Assembly (NCBI RefSeq): GCF_000499845.2 | Contig: NC_023756.2 | Location: forward strand, 33,231,406 to 33,295,405 | Origin: Phaseolus vulgaris | Taxonomy: Eukaryota > Streptophyta > Magnoliopsida > Fabales > Fabaceae | DNA length: 64,000 nucleotides | Direction of reading: 5' to 3' | In this document: piece by piece, positions 10,468 through 21,766 of the stretch | Layout of the letters: every line of letters starts with the position of its first letter | Position numbering within the stretch: the first letter of the stretch is position 1 | Translations under genes and position numbers: made by a program | Notes under the pieces: generated by a model | Databases searched by the model: none | Told to the model about the DNA's origin: nothing | What the model saw: only the letters and a program-made list of their open reading frames with translations

Positions 10468-12790
10468 ATGGCTCGCTTAAAACAAACCGCTCGAATCGTC
10501 GCCTCGTCTTCTGGTGCACAACCTTCAGCAAGTGCACCGGCGCCGCCACCACCCGATGCAACCTCCTACCTTGACAACGCCAGGGTCTACGACTGGGCTC
10601 CCTTGGCGTTGCTGGCTGAAACCTCCACTCTACTACCGCAGGGTCACCTCAAATCCCTTCTGAGCAACGACCCAGATGAGCCTTCTTGCGCCGTCGACAG
10701 GGAAAACGATTTTAATATCCGTATACGCATCCCTCCTCGAGGGATGCCCATCTGTGCGGATGACAGGGCCACCAATGGGGTGCCCTTCACCTTCGTCTAC
10801 TTCGCCATCTTCAAGAGGTTGAAGTTGCGCCTGCCCTTCACTTTCTTTGAGAAGGAGCTGATGATGGAGCTAAATGTCGCCCCCTGCCAACTCCATCTGA
10901 ATGCCTGGGCTTTCATACGGGCATTCGAGATCCTCTGCAACTACTTCGGGCATAACGCCTCCGTAGATGTATTCCTATATTTTTTCGAGGCGAAGAACCC
11001 CGGGGATAGGTCCTGGGTCAGCCTGAACGGGGTTGCTGGACAGGTGCTCTTGGGCCTGTATCAGCAATCCTTCAAAGATTGGAAGGGCAGGTTCTATATG
11101 ATATCTGCTACCCCGCAAAGTCCAACATTGCTCGAGGGGTTTCCACTTTACTGGGTTCCTGGAGTAGAATTCAAGAAACCCCGTGGCCTCGAAGTCATGG
11201 CCCCTTACGAGCGCGAACTATGTGGGTTGTTCCTAGGGGCAAAGTACAGCTCATCTCTCCTCATCAAACACGAGTTTGATGTGTTGGCTCTGAAGAAGTA
11301 CATAGGTAGGCTCTTCTTCTTTCACCTCTTAGGATACTTGCACATTCTCATGCATACTTGCATACATTTTGACCCACTTGCATAATTATGCCATCTAACT
11401 CTTCTTTTTTCCTTCGATGTAGACATGACTTCAGGGAAGGAAAGGAGGAAGGCATTGCTGGAGCTTGCCCGAATCCAGGGTGCCAAGAGGATTGGCTCTT
11501 CTTCTTCCACCACCGAACCCATCGCAGCTCCTCCTCTCTCGGTCGCGCCAGCTGAAGGCCCCGAGCCAGTGAGGAAAAGAAGAAGGCTAGCGAAGGCCTT
11601 TCCTTCGTCTGCTAAAGCTGCTGCTGCTCCTACCCCTTCAGCCGAAGAGGAGAGTTCTGGCTCTCCTCTTGTACACCGCAAGAGGAAACTTCCAAAGGTT
11701 GGGGGGGCTTCATCCCTTCAGCCTGGGGAGATTGAAGTGATGGAGATAGAGGAAGGTTCAGCCTCGCCCCCTTCTGCTCAACCTGCCCCAGCACCAACAT
11801 CCTTCCCCTCTCCCCAACAACTACCATCTTCAGCTCTTCGATCACCATCTCCAGCTCCCCTTCCATCTCCTCCCCCAGCAGGCCAAGCTCTTAGTCAATC
11901 CACTCCACCTGCTGGGGGCGATTCTGCTCACTCGGGGGGTCCCCCGGGACTTCTCGCATCGCCACCACCACCACCAACCTCCACTGCTACTGCTGAAGGT
12001 GGTGGGGGCAGCTCGCGACCAAGCGGCTCTGGAGCTAGCATTGAGAATTTCAGCCGAGTCATTGCTTTGGTCCGACAGCTCATTCGCAGCCGGGAGCTTA
12101 TCGAATGGAACGGAAAGGAGGTGGACATGCACCTGGCTAAGCAGATAGTGCTTTCCCTGGAGTTTTCCACCCAGCACTGCAAGCAACTAATCCTGGAGAA
12201 AAGGATCAAGGAGCTTGAGCATGACAAGGAGTCACTGCAAAGTGACTTTGAGGCTGCCAAGGGTCCGTAGATCTGATGAGGGGTATGGTGGAAAAAGCCA
12301 GGGGAGAGTACCTAGCGCAGGTCCAAGAGACCATCAAGACTGAGATCTTGATGGGGCAAGCCGTCAACTCTCTGGACTGCGAGGTGGTGCAACTGCGGAG
12401 CAAGGTGATCCACCTGGAGGCTGAGACCTCCTCCCTACGCCAACTAAACTCACAACTAGTGGGGGAGCTCGAGTCTACCACGGAGACGGCCGTTACTGGG
12501 GAGAAGAAGCTTGAGGAGGTGGTGAGCAAGCTGTCTGAGGCAAAGGGCCAATTGGAAGAAGCTGCCTCTCTTCCATTGCTGCCCTTACCACCGAGAAGAA
12601 TGTTGCGGAGGCCTCAAAGCAAAAATTAGAAGCTGAGAACGCCGACCTTATGAGCGTGGGTGCTGAAGCCCTTGCTGACGGATTCGAGCTGGCGCTCGAG
12701 CAGATCCAATGCGTTCTCCCGGATTTGGACCTCTCACAGTTCAGCATTTATCATGAGGTGGTGGATGGAAAGCTCATTCCTCCTCCTTAA
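10468..12790 (+). pseudogene. antisense ORF of the Tat element (putative gypsy-type transposon protein)
   Basis: The ATG at 10468 opens a 280-codon globular part with RIRIPPRGMPICADD, LPFTFFEKELMMELNVAP and FIRAFEILCNYFGH. This resembles the 'putative gypsy type transposon' domain found in plant Tat elements. An intron at 11306-11422 (AG|GTAGG ... GATGTAG) joins it to a Pro/Ser/Ala-rich linker (about 11500-12020). A long coiled coil follows (MRGMVEKARGEYLAQVQ and onward), and the reading frame closes at a TAA ending 12790. Two single-base frameshifts, near 12262 and 12566, break this copy. It lies on the strand opposite gag-pol, between integrase and the 3' LTR, with G-boxes and a leader intron upstream. 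Its molecular role is unknown. Homology at family level is recalled, not searched. Confidence 0.7.
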
Positions 12791-13146
12791 GCTCTTTTTC
12801 TCTTTTGTAATTTTATACTTCTGCACAACTTTTTGTACTTGGAATTTGTATAAAACTTGGTGTGAATACATACTCGTTTCAGCTATAAGCTTCTTCCCTT
12901 GTACTTTCTTGAGCTTCATCTTTCTTTATGCACACGACTAACTGTTAGCTAGCTTAGGTTTAGCGCGATCTTGTACTCTTTGATCTTGGCCTCTACTTGA
13001 TCACGACTAGCTACTCCCTTAGCTTTGTATTTAACAGTTCTTATGCATAGCTTTGTACTGGATGACTGACTAGGCGTAGTCTGTCTGCCTCAGCTTGTTG
13101 TGTAAGAATTTGTTTGGAAAAGTTTCCTCCGACAAGGCAAGACTGA
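12791..13146 (+). other. 3' flank of the antisense ORF
   Basis: This T-rich stretch has AATTTGTATAAAA-like AT blocks suited to plant polyadenylation. No gene is visible. It passes directly into the tandem-repeat zone. Confidence 0.35.
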
Positions 13147-13290
13147 TCAGTCATCGTTCTTCAAGCAGCGTACCCACCAACAACTCATCAGTCATCGTTC
13201 TTTCGGCAGCGTACCCACCGACAACTCATCAGTCATCGTTCTTTGGGCAGCGTACCCACCGACAACTCATCAGTCATTGTTCTTCGTACT
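13147..13290. repeat. 41-bp tandem repeat in the Tat 3' region
   Basis: Units starting TCAGTCATCGTTCTT begin at 13147, 13188, 13229 and 13270 (a period of 41) and share GCAGCGTACCCACC. Confidence 0.9.
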
Positions 13291-13936
13291 TCACTTTGCT
13301 TCTCTGTCGCTCTAGCGCTAAGTGCATAGAGGACATCGATCGTCAGAGGTGATACCTTGTTTGGCGAAACTTGCTCAACTGCGTGAACTCAGCAATACTT
13401 GAACTTGACCCTCCATGTACCGCTTTTAACTCGAGCAAATTGTTTAACCTTATAACAAACTTGGCAAACTGTTAACTCAAAGTAAACTTGAGCAACTATC
13501 AACTCTTCGGCGATGACGTTCAATAAACTTGTGAACTTAAGGCAACAAATCTTAACATAAAACCACTTACTAGGCAGCAGGTTCTGACTCAAACTAGAAT
13601 TAAAATACAGTTTACCTGATCTGCCAAGTGAAATCCCCCCTACTTCTGTCATCACCCGGAACTCTTCGGATCTGGTACTCGCCGCACAACCCCTTCACTG
13701 TCTCAGCTTTCACGCCATAAGGTTCTGGTGATGTTACCTTTCTTCTTTTTAGGACCTGATCATTGTTCCCTCATCTGGGGTAGAGGCGCCTTTCGGATCC
13801 TTCTCTACCTCCCTGAGTTTCAGAACAATGATCTGGTCTTACTGGGTCAATATTGATGTTTCACTTAAAGGGGGAAAGGCATTTTCCTTCCCTTCCCACC
13901 ACTTAAGGTCACAAACACCCCTGACTTTTCAGCTCA

Positions 13937-14045
13937 TCTTGCCTGAACTCACTCGGTGAGAAGAACTTTATCTTGCCTGAACTCACTCGGTGAGAAGGAC
14001 TTTATCTTGCCTGAACTCACTCTAAGGTGAGAAGGATTTTATCTG
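13937..14045. repeat. 34-bp tandem repeat in the Tat 3' region
   Basis: Three units starting TCTTGCCTGAACTCACTC begin at 13937, 13971 and 14005. The third has a small insertion. Confidence 0.88.
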
Positions 14046-14240
14046 GTGCCTCAACTTGCCCAGGGTGTACATCTCCACCCCCTCTGGATGCACTGAGGAC
14101 TTTTAATCTTGCCTCTATCTGCTGGTGAAGAGAGGTCCTTTAATCTGTTCTCGCCTGCACTCGCACAAGGTCGAGGAGGACTTTATCTCTTTCTCGCCTC
14201 AAGACGCGCGAGGGCGTTGAGGTCTTTAATCATTGTTGGT

Positions 14241-14385
14241 GCCTCCGATCGCCGAAAGACGACGAGGTCTTTAAAACTTTTAACTGAAGTCGCCGATCGC
14301 CGAAAACGATGGGGACTTTAGAACTTTTAACTGATGCCGCCGATTGCCGGAAAACGATGGGGACTTTAAAACTTTAACTGAGAGC
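14241..14385. repeat. about 48-bp tandem repeat in the Tat 3' region
   Basis: Three units share GCCGATCGCCGAAAACGATG and an ACTTTTAACTGA tail; starts are spaced 48 and 47 bp. A fourth, partial GCGCGAGGGCGTTGAGG-type unit may precede them. Confidence 0.82.
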
Positions 14386-14615
14386 ATGCAATACGATTTT
14401 ACTGTTGCCCTAGATCACATACGAGTAATAAGGCCTTTTTTCTAAAACTCTCGAAGCCATAAGCATGCAAACATAGAAGCTTTAAACTTTGAAAAACTCT
14501 TCTTTATTGGGTGGCCTCATTAAAAACCCTCCTTCGGGAAAAAAGAGTGCCCCCTTGAAATTGTTTTAACAGAAACTATTCAAATTTCTTCATATTCGTC
14601 TTTACTTACAAGGCT

Positions 14616-15929
14616 TTAACTGTAATACGACTTGAGATGTGTGGCGTTCCAAGTGCGAGGAATCGCCCCTCCTTCTAACGTCTCCAAGCGGTAGGCGCCA
14701 CTCCCGAGCGCCTCGGTTATTCTGAACGGTCCCGTCCACTTGGGCGATAACTTGTTCTGCATCTCATACTGATGGGCCTTCCTCATCACCAGATCGTCGC
14801 TTCTAAACTGCCTTGACATTACCTTAGAGTTGTACCTTCGCTCAACTCTTCTCTTTACTGCTTCGGCTTTCACTCTCGCCTCCTCCCTGACCTCATCCAG
14901 CAAATCCAGATTCATTCTTCTTTCTTCGTTCGAGTCTTCCGCCACGAAGTTCTGGAATCTCGGCGAGCTTTCCTGGATTTCAACTGGAATCATCGCATCA
15001 CATCCATAAACCAAACTAAAGGGGGTCTCGTGGGTTCCTAACTGCTCAGTGGTATGGTATGCCCAAACTATGCAGGGTACCTCTTCAGCCCACGATCCCT
15101 TAGCTTTCTCTAATCTTCTCTTTAAACCTCTCAGCAACACCCGATTGGCAGACTCCACTTGGCCATTCGTCTGTGGGTGCTCGACGGATGCAAACACCTG
15201 TTGTATCCCCACCTCTTCGCACAGCTTTTTCAAGAGGTGACTTGCAAACTGAGTCCCATTGTCTGACACCAGGCGTTTAGGCACACCAAACCGGCACACT
15301 ATGTTCTTCCATACAAAGCTCTCGATCCTGTGTGCGGTGATCTGGGCCACTGGCTCCGCTTCGATCCACTTGGTGAAGTATTCAATCGCCACTACCAAGT
15401 ACTTCATCTGCCTGATCGCCAATGGGAAGGGTCCCAGAATGTCAATTCCCCAAGTATGGAACGGCCAGGGGCTGTAAATCGACTTCAGCTCTTCTGGGGG
15501 TGCCTTGTGCCAATCGGCGTGCTGCTGGCATTGCTTGCAACGCTGGGCGTATCTCTTGCAATCTTCTCTCATCGTGGGCCAGTAATAGCCTGCACGGATA
15601 GTCCTTGTCGCCAGCGATCGACCTCCAATGTGGCTCCCGCAAATTCCCTCATGGAGCTCAGCCATAATCCTCGTGCACTTCTCTCCGTGTATACATACAA
15701 GGAGGGGGTGTGTGAATCCAAACCTGTACAGCTCGCCGTCAATAAGGGTAAACTTGCTGGAGCTCTTCTTTATTTTTCTGGCCTCAGTTGAGTCAACTGG
15801 AAGCACACCATCCGCTAAGTAACGTTGGTAAGGCGTTATCCACGTGTCTAGCTCGTGGACAGCGCAAATCTGCATCGATCTTGCCCCTTCCGCTGGGCGC
15901 GCTCTGACCCTCGGCGCCCTCAGAGTTTC
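14616..15929 (-). CDS. Tat integrase
   Basis: Integrase inserts the cDNA copy into chromosomal DNA. The frame is open from just after the TAG at 15930; the first ATG is at 15875. An HHCC zinc finger is visible (HEGICGSHIGG ... CKRYAQRCKQCQQHA). It is followed by the DDE catalytic core: D in WGIDILGPF, D in LVSDNGTQF and E in NGQVESANR. The C-terminus contains the SPKWTGPFRITE module expected for Ty3/gypsy integrases. All catalytic residues are present and the domain is uninterrupted over about 420 codons. It is in the same frame as the RT/RNase H segment upstream, separated only by the TAG at 15930-15932, so it would normally be a part of one pol polyprotein cleaved by the element's protease. 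Confidence 0.9.
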   Translation of the reverse strand, partial: ETLRAPRVRARPAEGARSMQICAVHELDTWITPYQRYLADGVLPVDSTEARKIKKSSSKFTLIDGELYRFGFTHPLLVCIHGEKCTRIMAELHEGICGSHIGGRSLATRTIRAGYYWPTMREDCKRYAQRCKQCQQHADWHKAPPEELKSIYSPWPFHTWGIDILGPFPLAIRQMKYLVVAIEYFTKWIEAEPVAQITAHRIESFVWKNIVCRFGVPKRLVSDNGTQFASHLLKKLCEEVGIQQVFASVEHPQTNGQVESANRVLLRGLKRRLEKAKGSWAEEVPCIVWAYHTTEQLGTHETPFSLVYGCDAMIPVEIQESSPRFQNFVAEDSNEERRMNLDLLDEVREEARVKAEAVKRRVERRYNSKVMSRQFRSDDLVMRKAHQYEMQNKLSPKWTGPFRITEALGSGAYRLETLEGGAIPRTWNATHLKSYYS

Positions 15930-17337
15930 CTACGTTAGGGATCTATGACTTCTCGCCGGTCTTCCCATTGATCTACAAACATGGAGAACTTGGTGGTCTG
16001 CCACGAATGCTCGAGGCGCTTTCAAAGTTTCTTGAATGACAGTCCTATGCCTACCCCCCTTGCCCGAACTGGCGAGCTTGGCTAGCAAGTCAGCTCGGGC
16101 ATTCTGTTCTCTTGGCACGTGCACCACTTCAAATGAAGCGAAAGATCTTCTTAGCTCTTGCACGTACTCCAAGTAGGCTGCCATCTGTGGGTCCTTGGCT
16201 TGGAACTCGCCAGTTACTTGTCCTGTGACCAACAGTGAGTCGCTCTTGGCCATCAGCACTCTCGCCCCCATTTCCTTAGCCAGCAGGATTCCAGCGATCA
16301 AAGCCTCATACTCTGCTTGGTTGTTGCTTGCTTTGAAAGCGAACCTCAATGACTGCTCTATCAACACTCCGTTGGGCCCTTCCAAAATGACCCCAGCCCC
16401 GCTGCCCAGCTGGTTGGACGACCCATCAACAGAGAGTACCAAGCGAAAGTCACCCTCGGCGTTCTGTGCCACTTCGGAGGACAACTCGACCACGAAATCG
16501 GCGAAGACTTGCCCTTTGAACGATCCCCGGGGTTCATACTTGATGTCGAACTCCGAAAGCTCGACCGCCCACTTCACCATCCTTCCAGCCACATCGGGCT
16601 TCTTCAAAACCTTCTGGATTGGCAGATCAGTCATCACCAGTACCGTGAAGCTTTGGAAGTAATGACGCAATCTCCTCGCCGAGAATACAACCGCTAATGC
16701 TGCCTTTTCTAGGGCCTGGTACCTTACCTCCGGGCCTTGCAACATCTTGCTAACGAAATATATAGGCCTTTGGGTCTGGTCCTCATCCTGCACTAGCACT
16801 GCGCTGATCGCCCTTTCAGTTATGGCAAAGTACAGCCTGAGGGGTGTTATGCCTTGGGGCTTGCACAAAACTGGAGGGCTCGCCAAATATTCCTTGAGCT
16901 TTACGAACTCCTCACACTCCTTTGTCCAAACAAATCTGTTGTTCCTCTTCAAACATTGGAAGTATGGGTGGCCCTTCTCTCCGCTTGCCGATACGAATCG
17001 AGACAGGGCGGCCATCCGCCCCGTGAGTTGCTGCACCTCCTTCACATTGGTGGGGCTCCTCATTGCTAAAATGGCGGCGCACTTCTCGGGGTCAGCCTCA
17101 ATTCCCCTCTCTGGCAGAAGAAACCCCAGAAATTTCCCTGCTTCTACACCAAAAACGCACTTTTCAAGATTCAGTTTGAGCTTGTACCTGGCTATTGTGA
17201 TGAACAACTCTTCCAAGTCTGTGACGTGCTTGTCTTTCTCCAGGGACGTCACGACCATGTCGTCGACGTATGCCTGCACATTCCTTCCGAGCATGGGTGC
17301 GAGCACCTTGTCCATCAGCCTTTGGTATGTGGCCCCT
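15930..17337 (-). pseudogene. Tat reverse transcriptase C-terminal part with two RNase H domains
   Basis: The minus-strand frame enters from the nested-element junction at 17337 with GATYQRLMDKV, then AYVDDMVV, the catalytic YVDD box. A classical gypsy RNase H follows (LYFAITERAISAVL, MTDLPIQKVLKKPD). A second, archaeal-type RNase H is then seen (VLSVDGSSNQLGSGAGVIL, SNNQAEYEALIAG, REQNARADLLAKL). The doubled RNase H supports the Tat lineage. The frame ends at a TAG (15930-15932) that lies in the same frame as integrase. The palm block carrying the first catalytic Asp of RT is missing between this segment and 26327, roughly 60 codons by comparison with the family, so RT could not function. 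Confidence 0.88.
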
Positions 17338-18529
17338 TGATAGTTGTCGTTTTGCTGTCAAATTAATATGATTCTAGCGTAGACTTGTCTAACACTAGAG
17401 AGATGATAGTATAATTTTGGACAAATGTCCCCAAGTCGTCTCCCAACGAATCCAATAGTAAAATCAGTTGATCAGGGTTTAAAATCTATCTGCAAGCAAT
17501 AAAAGTTAGCAATAACAATAAAGATGAAAAGGGGGTTTGAGATAGTTGTGCAAAAAATATAAAAGAAATTAAAATAGCAAATAAAAAGCGGTTGATCCCA
17601 AGTTCTTCCACCATTGAATTCTTCACAGGTTCTCTAAAGATTAATCTTTTCTCAATCCTCCAACAGAGCTAAACCAGATTGAACATGCGCCGATCTGATT
17701 CAACTGAAACTCACTAGTAAAGCATGCGTCTACTAGTTTAATCAATACCCACTTTGTTCCATGCGTATACTCCATGGGAATGCTTACCTCCTCTCCCTTG
17801 AATCATGCGCCCAAGAAATTAATTAGAACAATGCGAACTAACTAAGAAACCAAAGTTTAAGATAAGGAAGACTCTCAATCATGCGTTCAAGTACAACCTC
17901 TCACAAAAACCAGTTTTCCAGGAGATTAGACAATAAAAACAACTGCTATAGAGAATTAAAAATCGAAACTTTTATTGGAACAAAACCTCAGAACTCAATG
18001 GGGAATTACAAAAGAATCAACCAAAAAGGTTTAGCCTTCCATGCGGAGGCAAAACAAAAGAATTACTAAGAAGAAAATAAACTAAGAAAACCCTATGAAG
18101 CTCTCCCTTTTCTCCTTGATGCTTGTGTCCTTTTATAGGCTTTTCTGCTCCAAAGATCTTGGGAAAATATTGCAGTTTAGATTTTGTAAACAGTTTTACT
18201 TTCCATAATTCTTTTTATTTTGCAGAAGATTTGCTTCCAATTCTGTTTCTGGAATCTTGTAGCTTTTATTTTCTCTTTCTTCTCCTCAGAATATTTTTTC
18301 TGTTTTGGTTCAAGAAGCAACTTGGACTTTTGCATATTTGGCCCATTCACAAAGGTAGATGCTTCCTCTGGATAATTTACTCTAAAAAGACAAAATTAAC
18401 AATAATAATAGTTAAGGCCCAAATAAACCCAATTATAAGAATATTAATTAAAACAATGGATTTATTTATTATTATAGTTCAATAATCTATGAATAAGGCT
18501 AGTGAGTGTGAATAAATATATGCTCATCA
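17338..18529 (-). repeat. 3' LTR of the nested element
   Basis: The 1192-bp LTR reads TGATAGTTGTCG ... TGCTCATCA on the plus strand. It differs from the copy at 22668-23859 at four positions by eye (near 17355, 17417, 17589 and 17959). ORFs inside it, repeated in both copies, show no known domain. Confidence 0.9.
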
Positions 18530-18543
18530 AATACCCCCACACT
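18530..18543 (-). promoter_or_regulatory. polypurine tract of the nested element
   Basis: On the minus strand AAGTGTGGGGGTAT(T) ends at the LTR start TGATGAGC. The same sequence occurs at 23860-23873 in the truncated second copy. Confidence 0.75.
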
Positions 18544-19947
18544 TATCCTTTTTGCACTCCTGGGCAAAACATTCTAAGGTTTAAAAATAAAAGAAAAACA
18601 CAAATAGCAAATTCTAAGAATTCATAATGAAAGACATGATATAATTTCTAGAAATCAAGGAATCAAGAAAAATGTTAATGGAAATTCCTATATTTTAATA
18701 TACAAGTAGGTAATTGAAATCAAAGGTTGAATCAAAATTGACAAAACTTCACTGGACACTCTCTTACTCTCAAGTGTTTAGGGTTTGTATTTACACTCAG
18801 CACCCATGCAGACAAACACTACCATATGCTTAGCAAGACTCTAATATTCACAACAACCGAAAAAAACATGCAATCAAAGATCAAGAGGACTTCATAAGGG
18901 ATGTAATGAGGCTAAGGTAAAGGTAGGTAAAAGGGGAAAAGAGGCTTAAAACCATAGAAAAACAAAGGAGCAATGGTGGGTAGGTCTAAAAACAAGTGTA
19001 AGTATTTATGACAATTCAACTCCTCTTTTTATTTCAAGATATAATTTTTTTTTTCATATAATAGACAGTCAATCCAATGTATTAGAGGATTCACTCTTAT
19101 TTTCTTTATTTTGCTTTGCTTTTCTTTTTCTTGTTGTATTCTTTTTTTTTCTATCCATTTTTTTATATCCATTTTTTTCTTTTTTTTAAAAAAAAAACCT
19201 GAAGAGGTAAACTATGAAAATGACATACACCCCCACACTTATTCAAAAACCTATTCCCAAATCATTTCAAAGCTCCTTTATCTTCTAAGGTAGGGACAAA
19301 CATGGTTTTTCTGTTTTGAGGCTTGCAATGAGGGTTAAAAATAAGAAAAAGGCTATAGGCTCAAGGGGTTAACAAATGGATTATTATCATAAAGGTAGGC
19401 TAGTATGGCTAGTGGGTTAATTTAAACAAAGAATGCCTCTATCATATCAATTCATGCACGTAAATCACAATTGTAAAACAAAGAATCAAGCTAAGTTCTA
19501 GAGTATAAGCAAACATGAGTAAAAACACACTAAAAAGAGTATTAAATGATATATCAATTAAGGCTCAAAACTCACTAGGGACATTCTATCAAAAGATTCA
19601 ACCCAAAATTTCTCATAACCAACTTATTTATCAATTTTTAGGAAAATCCAAACGAAAAATATCAAGAAACCAAGATTTTCAAGAATTATAAAACATGTCA
19701 GCCATTAGACAATCCTAAAAAGCTTATTTATTTTAACAGAAGCAAAAAGAAATTCAAATAAATAAAAGAAAAACAAAAAACACAAAAACAAATCAACAAA
19801 AGATAAATCCTAAACTATCATTCTCCTCCCCCACACTTAAATCATACATTGTCTTCAATGTAAAATCAATAAATAAATGTGTATAATAAAAGTGAGAGAA
19901 GAAGTACTCCCTCATTCAGCTTGAGGGAAGTGGCAGTCGCAGCTGTT
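18544..19947 (-). other. 3' noncoding internal region of the nested element
   Basis: No supported ORF. A long plus-strand pyrimidine block lies near 19080-19190. The layout (gag, then about 1.4 kb noncoding, then PPT and LTR) parallels that of the 59-63 kb element, though sequence similarity is weak. Confidence 0.5.
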
Positions 19948-20364
19948 TCAACCATCCCCTCTACAGTATAAGCCAAGACTCTTCATCCACAATGGTGTAG
20001 AAACATTATTAGCTGGAGCATCTAACCAAAGCATGCAGTACCTTGGTAAACTATGTAACAAAAATATTATGATGAAGAAGCCTTGAAATAGTGGATGGAA
20101 CTGGGGTAGGTCTGGAGGGCGTGTGAAATGGTACAGTTTCTTCCATGAATGGATGGTGGTACTTTTTAGAGTATATATGGAAGACAAAAATTTATTCATC
20201 ATAGGCGATCTGATATGGTTAGCTGTTTGGGGATCGTCTAAGGATGGTGGTCTAAGGCTAGACAGTCTAGCTAGAGTAGACGGTCTAGTTGGGGTGGGAG
20301 ATGGAATGAAATGTAAGTTAGGAGGTGGTGGTGGGCTGGTAAAGGCTGCTTTCAAACGTTCCAA
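19948..20364 (-). CDS. hypothetical ORF overlapping the gag-like ORF
   Basis: A 138-codon minus-strand frame starts MERLKAAFTSPPPPPN and overlaps the end of the gag-like ORF by about 47 bp in a different frame. It is conserved without a stop in the second copy (25277-25693). The N-terminal half is Pro/Ser-rich and the C-terminal half holds a hydrophobic stretch, FFIIIFLLHSLPRYCML. I recognise no family. Conservation between copies reflects their recent duplication and is not evidence of function. It could be a second small protein, a C-terminal extension lost by frameshift, or a chance ORF. Confidence 0.3.
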   Translation of the reverse strand: MERLKAAFTSPPPPPNLHFIPSPTPTRPSTLARLSSLRPPSLDDPQTANHIRSPMMNKFLSSIYTLKSTTIHSWKKLYHFTRPPDLPQFHPLFQGFFIIIFLLHSLPRYCMLWLDAPANNVSTPLWMKSLGLYCRGDG

Positions 20365-21766
20365 TTATGGTAGAAGGTGTAGCCAGTGGAGATGATGGAA
20401 TGAGTGATATGGGCTTCACCTTAAATAGTGGAGGTTGTATTCTTTGAAGCTTTAAGGATGGAAGAATAATATCATCTTCTTCTCCACTAGCAGTGTCTAC
20501 TTGAAGGATGGGTAACATCTGCTCTTCCTCTTCTTGTATTACCTCCAAAACTATGTCAGAACCATCTGCTAGTGCACAATCTTTTTTAGTAGATTCAGCA
20601 AGTATAGCAACATCAACAACTTCTCTATCAAGACCTGCATCACAAGAGTTAGTGCATTCTATCTCAACATCTGTACATTTAATTGGATTGGAGAAGTTAA
20701 AATCTCCTAAAAACTCAAACACATTTTCATCCTCAGTGTTTATGTGATGCACTAAATGATCTTCAAATGTCACAACTTTTAATTCCTCATGATTTAGCAA
20801 TGATTTCTCCTCCATCAGTAGAGGTTGGACAATAGCATTCAATGGTGTAGCAATCTTAGGTTCAGCCATCTCAGCTTCATGCAAATCATTCGGATTAACT
20901 TTAAAAATTGTTGATATGCCCCACTTCTTTTCAAGAGTGTCTATGGCAGAGGTAGGTGCTTCAAGGTTAGACATTCCATCAGTGCCTGGATCAAGAGTTA
21001 TATCTGGATCATGAGGTGATTTCATCTCTTGAACATAATCTGCAATCTCTCCAATCATTTGATCAGTTTTCTCTCTTCTTACTACAACATCAGCCTCCTT
21101 TTGCATTAGAATTTTTTTAGCCTCCCATTCTTGATCATATTTCATGTTCATCTCCTCCATCCGCCTCACCAACTCCTCTAAAGTTGGTTCTTCCTTTTGA
21201 ATTGCAATTTTGTTAGCCGCCCATTCTTGATCATATTTCATGTTGACCTCCTTTATTTGCCTTGGTTCTTCCTTTTGAATTCCAAATTTTTCAGTCGTCC
21301 ATTCTTGAAATTTTGTGTTACTCTCCGTCATTTTCCTCATCAACTCCTCTAAAGTTGGTTCTTCAAGATTACGAGGAGTATTATCAGTTTGCACAAATGG
21401 TTGAAAAGATGGTTGTCTTTCATAAAAATAGTTTTGCTGATAATATGGTTGTTGTTGAGGTTGCTCATAAGACTGTTGACAATATGGATTATAACGTTGA
21501 GGCTGCTGAAAGTGAGGTTCACATTGCTGCAAAGGTTGTTCATATTGCTGATAATATGAATTATAATGTTGAGGCGGTTGAAAGTAGGGTTCACATTGCT
21601 GCAAAGGCTGCTCACATTGTTGATAATATGAATTATAATTTTGAGGCTGTTGAAAGTAGGGTTCACATTGCTGTAAAAGCTGCTTATAAAACTATGAAGA
21701 TTGCTGCAAATATGGCTCACAATGATTATCATAATTGTAAATTTGTTCAGCTAATTTCCGTTCCAT
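20318..21766 (-). pseudogene. Gln-rich gag-like protein of the nested element
   Basis: The likely start is the ATG at 21766 (MERKLAEQIYNYDNH), in frame with the 428-codon ORF that begins at 21604. A single TAG at 21692-21694 interrupts it. The N-terminal part is four imperfect 24-residue repeats of the CEPYFQQPQ...YYQQ type. A charged helical region follows (EEPTLEELMRKMTESN, then NMKYDQEWAANK twice), predicted coiled coil, and then an acidic C-terminus. There is no CCHC knuckle and no protease. By position after the PBS and leader it corresponds to gag, and it resembles gag-derived ORFs of non-autonomous plant elements. Function is inferred from position only. Confidence 0.55.
21448..21690. 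repeat. 72-bp in-frame tandem repeat within the gag-like ORF
   Basis: ACATTGCTG motifs recur at 21521, 21593 and 21665, exactly 72 bp apart, so copy-number changes keep the reading frame (24 residues each). Confidence 0.85.

Noticed and set aside
13147..14385. Regular repeats that superficially resemble a CRISPR array
   Set aside because: Units are contiguous with no unique spacers, and the context is a plant retrotransposon.
15330..17340. Plus-strand ORFs of 150-200 codons opposite pol
   Set aside because: They are shadows of the integrase and RT/RNase H frames; no independent homology.
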